Shown: positions 25,401 through 34,560 of the stretch, piece after piece
Layout of the letters: every line of letters begins with the position of its first letter
Numbering within the stretch: position 1 is the stretch's first letter
DNA from: Beroe forskalii
Lineage: Eukaryota > Ctenophora > Nuda > Beroida > Beroidae
NCBI GenBank assembly: GCA_011033025.1
Contig: WFMF01000082.1
Span: 186,001-250,000, forward strand
Reading direction: 5' to 3'
Length of the DNA stretch: 64,000 nucleotides
Notes under the pieces: model-generated
Databases searched by the model: none
What the model was told of the DNA's origin: nothing
The model's input: only the letters and a program-made list of their open reading frames with translations
Translations under genes and position numbers: made by a program

Positions 25401-25485
25401 AGCCATCATCAGTGATGTCACTGAACTCAATATCAACAACAGGTCGACTATGTCCAGTACAAGTGATAGGTGTCTGACGAATCAT
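19486..25485 (-). CDS. STRAP: STRAP (serine-threonine kinase receptor-associated protein), WD40 protein, 7 exons
   Basis: Exons on the - strand: 25485-25350, 24959-24799, 22286-22182, 21881-21728, 20902-20766, 20550-20441 and 19642-19486. They join in phase to 319 codons plus stop. The start MIRQTPITCTGHSRPVVDIE and later GHKGAIWAVDIS, ESYKKHFGPVH and YSPDGELYASGSEDGTIRLW follow vertebrate STRAP throughout. STRAP is a seven-bladed WD40 scaffold that works with the SMN/Gemin complex and TGF-beta receptor/Smad7. The C-terminal tail is shorter than in vertebrates (about 350 aa) and ends NHDFVRS. The exon 1-2 join uses donor GAAG/GTGGAA and gives LREGDWLG, three residues shorter than the vertebrate form. 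Introns carry a SINE and a + strand Cys-rich exon pair. Exons 5 and 7 have tandem copies of their acceptor regions. Confidence 0.93.
19636..19895 (-). repeat. Degenerate tandem copies of the STRAP exon 7 acceptor region
   Basis: On the - strand the true acceptor reads CTACTCTCTCAG/GTATTCGCC. Upstream of it, five diverged copies of 45-55 bp repeat the same arrangement: CTCACAGGTATTAACC, CTAAAGGTGTTCACTGG, CATAGGTATTCACTGG, CTTCAGGTATTCGCTGG and CTGCAGATATTCGCTG, separated by AACCTGGCTCACCCCT. Each copy is a plausible decoy 3' splice site. Confidence 0.8.
20860..21560 (-). repeat. Diverged copies of the STRAP exon 5 acceptor region, split by a SINE
   Basis: The exon 5 start (on + strand GTCACTACCCCCTCCATCAG then TACCATGCCTGGGGG) recurs at about 20988-21030 and 21427-21470, with shorter remnants near 21499 and 21545 (ACCATGCCTGGGG). 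Copies are joined by G-rich spacers containing GGGGTCAG and TTTGAGGG. The SINE at 21110-21425 sits in the middle of the series. Confidence 0.75.
21110..21425 (+). mobile_element. tRNA-derived SINE
   Basis: The head has an A box-like TAGCGCAGTGGTTAAGGC and a B box GGTTCGATTCC at tRNA spacing, then CGGCCGTGCC. The body follows for about 200 bp and ends in an A-rich tail (AAAATAAAAAA near 21412). It lies in the STRAP intron between exons 5 and 4. The acceptor and anticodon stems do not pair well, and there is a long non-tRNA body, so it is a SINE and not a tRNA gene. Confidence 0.8.
23503..23949 (+). CDS. Partial Cys-rich (PAN/apple-like) exon pair nested in a STRAP intron, opposite strand
   Basis: Exon 23689-23949 reads ADCGLLWWGACANSYEQV, then DCREQCRQINKCEVFF and PHCYF, and ends in DDCFEK before a GTAGGT donor. 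The Cys spacing is that of a PAN/apple domain, an extracellular carbohydrate or protein binding module. An upstream segment ending VGVQPIEG at 23530 with a GTAAGA donor joins it in phase 1 and could be the end of a signal peptide. The frame stays open upstream of the ATG at 23503, so the real start may lie further left or in another exon. No downstream exon was found before STRAP exon 2. It could be a real nested gene or a transposed fragment. Confidence 0.45.
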
Positions 25486-26104
25486 TTTAATACAACACTC
25501 TTGCTCAGAAGATGATATCTAATTAACAATTTACTACTCAACTGAGATATCTAATCAACTAACTATTTCTTGAAATATATTCCAATCAAAAGAACATTTT
25601 TTTGTAAGTTTGTAAGACATCAAGGTATCCACAAACTCTTTAATCAAACTCCAGAAGGGTTCCATCAGGTAGTGGCATGAGGGATGACAGCAAGATCCAA
25701 ATGAACAACACCAAGATGAGTGGCGGGCACCATTTTGGAATCATCAACATTAAATATTTAAGCAGTAGAGTGTTGCCCTACCCTCCACGGCATGCACTTT
25801 TGTCGCATATGTGTCCAGACCACTCAATTGACAGATGCCTCAATAAAGACACAGATTTCCCCTGCATGCTTCAACTTTCTACATGAATTCTGCCAAAAGA
25901 ACACAATTTTGCATGTCTTTATCGAGGCCTTTTTTAATTGAGCAGTCTGCAAACATATGGGTGTCAGCTGGGAAACAAAACCCTCCAAATTTCAGAGTGT
26001 CGCACACTTCGGATGGGTGAAATCCTTCTGAGCAGTCATGTCTGAATCCTGATCTTGATGATTTCTGAAACTTGGTAATCTTGGTGTGACTCATTTAGAT
26101 CTGA

Positions 26105-26190
26105 TTGCTCTCCACATTGCATTACCTAAAGGGATCATGTTTGTGTTCAAGTATGGAGTTGGAGAAAAGTCTTGCTGATTGATTTCTTGA
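26105..26190 (+). repeat. Dispersed repeat copy A1
   Basis: The stretch CTCTCCACATTGCATTACCT through GTTGGAGAAAAGTCTTGC and TCTTGAAGAAAGATTT recurs almost unchanged at 48508-48605 and in a more diverged form at 48890-48990. Origin unknown; probably a decayed transposon. Confidence 0.8.
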
Positions 26191-27474
26191 AGAAAGATTT
26201 TTAATGATTCAAAAAATTGTAATTTTGCTTATTTACTTTTAAACAACACAGAACAGAAAATCGGCATCATTATTTATTTTGTTTTTCATATACCCATACA
26301 CCTTCATAGATACGACTTTGGGTTTTATCTGGTCATGGTGTTAGACCTTTTGATTCACTAAAATAAAATAAAATAAACCATTTGATATTAGGCACCTGTA
26401 ACATTCGTCAGTTTGATCAAATGGAATTGGTCAATGGATTTACTCCATTTGAACTAATGTTGTGTTTTACTGGTCCCTAATGTCTTGAATCATATTGTTT
26501 AAATGAGCAATATTGAGTTCAGAGTTGTTTCCCTACTAGCTCAAATATCTTCTATTTAAAACACATAAAAGATAAAGATGAAGATAAAACTTTTTGCTTT
26601 ACAGCAACACGGTTCCACAACAAACTCTTCACAAAACTACATCGCTCATCAGTCGATAAAATGAAGTTGATCGATCAACCAATCACATTTGATCGACCGC
26701 TGTTCCATGCATGCATCTTACATCAACAATTGTCACAAAACTGTTTCTATGATTCACTAGGATTTAAACTGGATAGTGGATCTTACAGACCACATTTGGT
26801 ATAGGAAATTAACAATTAACATTAGGAGAAAAAAGCAAGCCTACAGCTACAGCAAGCCTACATTATTCGGTTCTTTTCAAAATTTAATAGGATTAACAAA
26901 TTCATCTAACCAGATGCTTACGTGCGCGTGTGCGGCATACGGCTACTTTCTGAGGAGGAACGACGGCGCGCCGCGCACAGAATAGGGCGTTGGTTAGGGT
27001 AGATTAACAAGCAACTAGTAATAAGCCGTGTCGCGTCGTGTGCGCGTTTGCTAAACACATATACCCCTGTTGAATTGCAGTTGCTTCGACGGACGTTGCC
27101 CGTCTATTCCTGAAGGCGCAAAGTGACGTCCAAATGTGGAACGTTGCGCCGCGCGCGCGAGGCGAGGGTAGGCGAGCCCACACAGGGATATACGTGTTTA
27201 GCAAAAAGATATACGACATACGTGTTTAAAAAAATTTTCGAAAAATTATAAAGAGCATAATAAATTGTTTGAAAAAGGCAAAAATGAAAACAGTTTGCCT
27301 GAAATTTCTTTGAAGAGTGAAAAAGGCTGTTTTGATCTTGCCAAAAGCTTGTTTGCGTTTTTTCTTTTTCTTTCGCTATTTTATAAGCTTAGGTGACTGG
27401 AAACTTAAAAAATAAAATTTGGGACAAATGCAAACAACTCTTAATCATTTATATTTTTATGTTTGAAGTGATTG

Positions 27475-27645
27475 ATCATTGATGCAGTGAAACACAAATC
27501 TCAAAAATGATATCAAACCCACACACTATGTATACCACTAATCGACTGACAGTTTCGAAATTAAATATTTCTTCTTCAGGATCTCCACATAGTGTAACAC
27601 AACATTCTCAAATTTGATTGTAATTAGTAGTGTTGTTAAGTTTAA
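27475..27645 (+). repeat. Dispersed repeat copy B1
   Basis: GATTGATCATTGATGCAGTG and ATCAAACCCACACACTATG recur at 49115-49200. The last part (CTCAAATTTGATTGTA then AGTAGTGTTGT) recurs at 54530-54580. Confidence 0.75.
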
Positions 27646-29211
27646 AACAATTTATATTTTTACTTTTTTTTTTTCATTTTTGGTGCAATGTTCACTGACC
27701 ACCTCCCCTGCCATGCGTGGAAAGGTGGCAGCTCTGCATAGTGGATCCACTTTTCCTTACCTGGGTGCCAGATGATCACATCTATATAGATGCCAATTGA
27801 GTTGGGGGTGCCCTCGGAAGATTGACTACCTTAATCCCTGTGGCAAGTGGCTACATAGGCCTTATCCTGTGACCTTTGAGTACATGGGCTCTGATGGCGA
27901 GTTGTGCTGATTTGTAGTGGTTATTGTAGTATAGTATGTATGTATGTTGCAATGATTTGGTGGGTTTGTACTAATTTTATTGCAGAAGAGTTAGTTTTAT
28001 ATGGCGGGGGACATCTCCTTCCTGCTTCATGACATGGTGTGCTTTAGTTTAGAAAATGTATCTGTGCCTGCCCTCAGTGGCACAACTCTGTTGAGCTGGG
28101 ATGGTACTTGTTGGTTTGGGGTCAGCTGATTGTTGTAGGCAATCTCATGATAGGTGCCTGCTGAGAAAATTGGTGAAAGCAGAATGATGTGTTCCATGGG
28201 GAGGCCATAATGACATCAGGATGGTCATCATGACTACATCATGGCAGGATGGGGAGATCATAATGCCCTGACACTATAATAAGACTATTGGGAGGTAAAA
28301 TTTTTTGGGAATGACCACTTGGTCCTATTTCTACATGCAAGGCTTTTAAATGGATTCCCTTATTTGAAACAGTAATTCCGTTTTTGAATCAGTAAATTGA
28401 TTTATTGCTTGCCAAGTTTATCATAATCATATTTTGTTTCTAAACTGGAGCTGCTTAAGTCATGTTTAATGTTCATTCTGTTCAATTTTCCCTTTAAGCA
28501 TTTATTCTATGTCAAATTGTTGAACTGTTAGTTGAATTGTTTTTGTAGCACAGCCGGGCAAGTTTTTTAGTTGATATGTCACTATGATATAAAAGCTTAA
28601 ATTTGTGTGCTTTATTTGGATCTGCATAGATCTCTGATGAAGGCATTTCTTTTATGAATCATATCAGAGACTATGGATGGAGCTGTTGGCTCAACTTTTG
28701 CAAAGACTGTATTTGTTGTACAAAGAGGATTAAATGTTATGGCATTTTTGATTATTTTAAGCTGAGTACCATAGATAGGTGCATAATTGAATGATTAGTG
28801 CTGATAAGTGCCCTCACTTCATTGTGTTGCCCAGATGGCATATCTTATCTATCCAAATTATTATCATTTTCTGTATCTTATTTGTAGAACAAATACAGTC
28901 TTAATAAGTTTTCATTATTTTAATGTCATAAGGAGGCTTTGACAGATCCAGAAAGAGGTGGAAGTTTGAAGATAGTTGAGTTCTGAGAACATTGTAAATG
29001 TGTTCATCAAAATCCATTTTATTTTATTTTGAATTTTTGACCAAGTCAACTAGAAATGTTTTGTTGTCATACCAAGTTCCGATTGATTGTGTACTTGGGA
29101 CCTGTCTGCCCTTCCTTTAACGGCAGTCAAATAACTGTTTTCAACTGTTTTTTGATTTATCACCTTTAACTCAAATAGCTTTTTCAACTGATTTCTCATT
29201 TCAGGCAGGTC

Positions 29212-32200
29212 ATGGAGAATCCTGAAGGTTTTATCTGTGCTGTTATGGTTTTGAGAGGGCATGATGTCAATAAACGAGCATTTCATCTTCAATCACCTGT
29301 TGACAACCAACTTGGCAAGGCAACAAAGTTCCTGCAATTTATTCAAGAGAGACGAAAACTTGAGCAGCAGTAAGTTGGTGGTTGTCATATTTATAACCTT
29401 ATCAGTCCTTTTTGGAAATACTATGAAACACTACCATAGGTATCATAAGTATTAGTACTTTTTATTTTACATAAGATCTATTGTTACCTAGGTATGCCTT
29501 TCACTATTACTTGTTCTCCTCTGACATCTACCTGACTGATTTTTTCTAAAATAAATTTCATTCGAGGATACTGTTAACTGCATTTGTCTTGAATATATTG
29601 ATTACACAGGCAATTATTGACAATTCTTAGCCTTTGTTAATATTTGTCTTATTAAACTCTCATAATGATTGCCCTGGTGCTTTTCCTTTGGCACAACCAG
29701 AGAAGCCCCTTTTACAACTAAAGAAATTAGAGCAGCAATTATATTTGTTCAGTGTGCTGTAAATATTTATATTAAATCAAATGTATTTATGACACAAATA
29801 TGTCTTATCACTGACACAAATATGGCTTATCACTGAGACCAGTATGACCACTGAAGTATAAATGAAACCAGTATGTAGATGAACTGACACTAGTAAAAAG
29901 TATAGCTGAAACCAGTGTGATTATTCTTGACACTAGAACTTGCAGTGCGACTGGATAACACTTGACACCAGTGTAGGTGTAAAGTGTTAACTTGTGAAGT
30001 ATAGCTTACACCACTACACCAGTGTGATATATGTGACACTTGTTTGAAGTAGTTGACACCAGTGTACTTGCCTCACTTAGACACTGCAATTTGCATTACT
30101 TATTCATTTATGTTTTAAAGGTTCTTCTTCCATCTCATATTGTAATCATCTTCTTCAGGTTTGGGCAGCGCCAGGAGACTAAGGAGCAGCGGAGGTTACA
30201 AGTTGAGGAATTAGTTCACTGCCATGGGTTTACTGACCGTGCTGCCTTCCTTGCACTTTCACAAAACTCTTGGGATACCTCTAGAGCCCTTCAATCACTC
30301 ATGAAAGCAGCTAAGACAAAGAAGAAAATCACTGAAAGCTCTGAAAAGCCCCCAGTGCAGAGTGAACAAAAAGAACAAAAACTGGCTCAGAGTTATAATG
30401 ATGATACTACCAAGGCACGATTTAATTATCTACCAATTTGTTATTTCATCCCTGGCACTCTGGCATATCAAATCACCTATTGAAGCAACATCAATTGGTG
30501 CCAGGGTATCTAATTGGATCAATCATAATTCATCAGGATTATGCCTATTGATTTTATTAGTTTTGATAAGATATTGTGGAAAAGAGTCAATATGTTGATG
30601 AAGTAATGACACTATCCCTACCAAGATTGAATTGCCTGAAGAGCTGCTCTCTCAGTTGGAAGTGGAGACAAAAAACAGTGCTTCTACCTGTCGCCGTGTT
30701 TTCCAGCAGACAAATGGTAACTTCCTGGAGACCAAGAGGCTTCTCTTGGAGAGAAGGCAGCAGGCTCAAGAAAGGCTTGATAGAAGCAAGGTCAAAAATC
30801 AGGAAAGGTAAGCAAAAGACCCTGAGTTGCCTTAGGTACTAAAGTTATGGTGTGAACATATTGCCTGTAGACTTGTAGAGACCTAAAGCTGCAAAGGTTA
30901 CACCAGTGAGCTCAGTGAAATTTGACATTGAAATTATGGCATCGTTCTTTCCAAGATCAATTAATTAAAAATGATTAAAATGAAAAGTGCTGCTATGAAC
31001 ACCGCTGTTCATTTGTGTTGTAGTCAGGTCGTGAGTTAAATTTGTGTAACGTATCACGTGTTCCTTTCATATTTCTAATCAGTGGCGTCTCAATCTGAAA
31101 AAAGTTGTATTGACTTTGCACTGGGTTTTATTGATAGTGATACTATCTATTTTCCTAATAAGATTGAAGAGAGAAGATGATCTGGAAAAGTTTATGAAAG
31201 CCACAGGATATGAAGAAACCAAAGTTCGGGCAATCTTAGAGCATTACAACTGGAGCTTTGAAAAGGCTATGCAACAATACGAGAAATACCAAAACCGCAA
31301 GAAACAGGGAGAAAAACTGGAAGTTTCTGAAGCTTCCACTGACAGTCTGATGAATGACTTTAGGTTAGTTAATTGAAATTGTATTTTTCATGTACAGTAA
31401 CATCAAAAGTTGACTTCCTTATCAATTTGTTGATTAATGCGTTGCTTGGTATTCAGCCAAGTAATAAATAGGTACCTAAGTACCGTTATCAAGTTATAAG
31501 CACTGGACCTATGATATATTGTGTTCCCTTGTCCCTCCTGCACTTTCCCCCAGGATCCAGGAACTAGCTGTGGAGGAACGCAGGGACCTCGAGCAGTACT
31601 TCTTCTCCCGGGATACTCTGGTTGAGATAGTGAAGATGTTCGACCAGTTCGACAATCCGTGTTGTCTCGTGTGCCCCAGTGTGGCTCATGTGTGCCACTG
31701 TCTCAACAGAGATGCAGCTCTGCTTGACATAGATGAGAGGTAGGGTAACAGGCATTGCTCTGGAGGTGTGGATTGGAGGACATTTTAAGATGCAAAGGGG
31801 GTTGTGAAGAGGGGTGTGCCGTGTGGGGTGTGCAGTAGGAGGATATGAGTATGCAGAAGTGCACTACTACTGTGCTTTTTGTTGGGGGAGTTATACTCGG
31901 TGTATTAGAATTTTGGCAGATTTCTTCGATTTTCCACGGCCTATCACGTGATCTCTTTAGTGTGTGATACCAAATGGACTAATCGGATCATTCAATTTGA
32001 TAGGCTGTCGAAGATCTGAGCAAGTTCTAATACGCCGAGTACAAAAGTATTATAATGTCCTGATAGCTGCTTCCCCACCCAGGTTTAGTTACCTGCCCAG
32101 GTACATCAGGTACAACCTCTTCCAGCCATCTCCCCTCACTCACTACTTTGATCTGATACTCTTCGACCCTCCTTTCTTCCAGGTGAGACTTGTAGTTTAT

Positions 32201-32771
32201 CTCGTATTTCGTAATATTAGGAACTGGCATACAAGCAAATATTCAGTCGTACCCCATCTAACCCACAAGCTATCATTGAAAATGCTCCCACTGTATCCGT
32301 CAACAGCCTCCTTTCCTAGATATCATCATTTCCTGGTATCTCCCAACACTTTCCTAGATACCATCATTCTGACCTCACCCACCACATTGTACCAGCCTCC
32401 TTTCTTAGGTGTCACCATTCTGACCTCAGTCCTCACCCACCAATTTCCTAGATTTATCATTGTGGCATCTCCCAATTTCCTGGGTGTGATCATTCGGACA
32501 TCTCCAATCACTTTCCCCTTCTCCCCAGGTACCAATGGAGGATCTTGTCCGGACTGTTGACGTCGTGTCACACGGTAACACAGACACGAAGGTAGTCGTA
32601 GGCTTCCTGCGTCGATCTGAGCTACCCCTCCTCCAGGCATTCTCCAAATACTGTCTCTACCCCAGCGGCTACCACCCGGGCTATGCTAGGGTCAGGGACT
32701 CCCGCAGGAGGAACTACCAGTTTTATACGAACTGGGATGGACTGCCCCGGAACGGAAACAAAATCCCTTAG
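29212..32771 (+). CDS. UBA-like / PF10237-type methyltransferase fusion protein, 7 exons
   Basis: Exons 29212-29369, 30159-30414, 30626-30807, 31163-31363, 31554-31739, 32083-32182 and 32529-32771 join in phase to 441 codons. The C-terminal half has QYFFSRDTLVEIVKMF, ALLDIDERFSYLPRYIRYN, the catalytic DPPF motif and a final FYTNWDGLP. This is the layout of PF10237 methyltransferases (EEF1AKMT1, which methylates eEF1A lysine, and ZCCHC4, which makes m6A in 28S rRNA). The N-terminal half holds three helical segments of UBA/TAP-C type: HGFTDRAAFLALSQNSWDTS, CRRVFQQTNGNFLETKRLL and GYEETKVRAILEHYNWSFEK. Human relatives lack these. The exon 2-3 intron appears to be GC-AG (CCAAG/GCACGA). The first ATG follows directly after an acceptor (TTTCAG), so a further 5' exon exists. 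Confidence 0.75.
32295..32528 (+). repeat. Degenerate repeat upstream of methyltransferase exon 7
   Basis: Four or five poor copies of about 40-50 bp contain CTTTCCTAGATACCATCATT or TTTCTTAGGTGTCACCATT, followed by CTGACCTCACCCACC. The real acceptor CCCCAG/GTACCAATGG ends the series. The resemblance to an acceptor copy is suggestive but weak. Confidence 0.45.
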
Positions 32772-33266
32772 TTTCCCGTGTTTTTTGTGAAAGGTTATAA
32801 TCCGTGAAGATAGATTTAATATTCAAAAGTTTAATTGATTCTGTGCTTTAAAGCTTTTAGTTTTGTTTTATTTCGTACGTTTTAACTTTTGCTGATTGTA
32901 GCAGAATTTGTTAGTTTTCGTTTTTTATTCTCTTATTGTTTTTAGTCAGCTGACCGAGTTAAATTTGAGATATGTCATCAGTCATGTTAGATTTTTGAAA
33001 ATTGTATTATAATGTATGTAAATGCATGTATATATTATGTAGTTGACCTTATTTAAGTATTTAGTTTTTCTTCCTCTTCCTCAATAAGACCTAATTGATT
33101 TTTAAAAGCTGCCAGTCACTTCAAACTTGCTACGAACATAATTTAGTCTTCAACATACAGCATTAAATCATTGCAATCCACCTTGTCACTCCGCAGTCCG
33201 TCTTGCAAGCCGGTGCACTTATTTACTAACCTATTATCGAATGTGTAATTAGCTAACTCCCTCCGA

Positions 33267-33321
33267 CATTGACCAATCAGTGCGCGAGTTGACTATAAAC
33301 TCGCGCACTGATTGGCCAATG
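33267..33321. repeat. Near-perfect hairpin palindrome
   Basis: Arms CATTGACCAATCAGTGCGCG / CGCGCACTGATTGGCCAATG are separated by a short loop (GACTATA). Arm length is 24 bp with one mismatch and one gap. Each arm carries a CCAAT box on one strand. Confidence 0.85.
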
Positions 33322-33449
33322 TCACGACAATTTCAGGATCACAGCTCACAAATCACATACCTACTAGAGTACTGGGTGATCCCATACTCCCTTCCATGAG
33401 AATAACACGCGCTATTTAGCTATTCACAGTAAAAACTGTAATAAGCGGT

Positions 33450-34075
33450 TACAGGTGACCGTATACCGGCTTACATGGAGGGCGACAGCCGAGAAATGGG
33501 GTTGGGATGAGACAGGCGTGCCGGGTTCATTATGGGTATACGGTCACTACTATGGAAGATTATTTGGAAACAGCTGGGGCCTACTATTCTCTGACCAAAT
33601 AACAGTATTTCTTCCCACTCGGGTCTGACGACCCTCGTCCGGATTCAACTTAAGTAGATTTTTGAGTGCTCCTTTATAATATCAAATTTCATTTTAAGCT
33701 TTTTTTACACTGTAATTCAGTGGAACCGTATAACCAAACTTACACGGTCGCTAAAACAGCTTGGGAGGGTATAATATAAATTATACCCTCCCAAACTTTT
33801 ACGACCGTGTAAGTTTAACTCTCTTCACTGTGCAAAAAGGTTAAAATAAAATTTGATTTTATCGACACTCAAAAAATTACTTCCAGGTGAGACTTGAAGT
33901 TCATCTTGTCTTTGCAATAAAAAGTAGGCCCCACTATTTCAGTCGGGTATATCATTCCATGATCTCAACTGTGACTTATTACCTTTGATAATGAACTCGG
34001 CACGCCTCGTCCATTATTAACCACAGTCTCGGCTGTCGCCTCGACCATATAAGTTACGGTATACGGTCACCACTG
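33450..34075. mobile_element. Foldback MITE, about 630 bp
   Basis: The ends are inverted copies of GGTGACCGTATACCG, followed inward by GGCGACAGCCGAGA and GGCGTGCCG on both arms. The centre near 33770-33800 is a perfect palindrome (GGGAGGGTATAATATAAATT with its inverse), flanked by inverted ACACGGTCG. Much of the element can fold on itself. No coding capacity. Confidence 0.8.
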
Positions 34076-34224
34076 TAAATTAATAATATGTAACTTAACC
34101 ATGAATCTAAGTGACCACCAACGGCTCTAACCAAATGACATCAGAAATGTGAATAAATTATAACCAATTTTGATAATTTTTTGTCAATCAATAATCCGTT
34201 GTCAGTCAATAATGTCAGTCATTA

Positions 34225-34560
34225 TTGATTTGATGATTCAGATCAAGTCATGACCATGACCAACAATACTATAATGATTCAGATCTAGTCATGACCATGA
34301 CTAACAATACTATAATGATTCAGATCTAGTCATGACCATGACTAACAATACTATAATGATTTAGTTCTAGGCATGACCAATGACCATGACTAACAATTAT
34401 ACTATAATGATTCAGATCTAGGCATGACCATGACTGGCAATGCTATAATGATTTAGTTCTAGGCATGACCATGACTGACAATGCTATGTTGATTTAGATC
34501 TAGGCATGACCATGACTAGCAATGCTGTGTTGATTCAGATCTAGGCATGACCATGACTGA
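34225..34560 (+). repeat. About 40-bp minisatellite carrying the start codon of the Met/Pro-rich gene
   Basis: Eight copies of GATTCAGATCTAGGCATGAC then CATGACTGACAATGCTAT run head to tail. The last copy continues into the reading frame as ATGACCATGACTGACGAGC, so each copy repeats the two possible start codons and the first four codons. Upstream copies would open short frames. Confidence 0.9.

Larger units (their letters stand above)
25486..29211. other. Intergenic between divergent STRAP and methyltransferase genes
   Basis: No exon could be supported in 3.7 kb. Both promoters should lie here. The region contains dispersed repeat copies at 26105-26190 and 27475-27645, and a CpG-rich stretch at 26930-27200 with inverted arms around AAACACRTATAYCCCTGT. 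The short frame at 25879-26094 (-) sits in a decayed dispersed repeat. Confidence 0.5.

Noticed and set aside
25879-26094. A 71-aa - strand protein with several Cys
   Set aside because: It lies in a decayed dispersed repeat and has no family resemblance that I can name.
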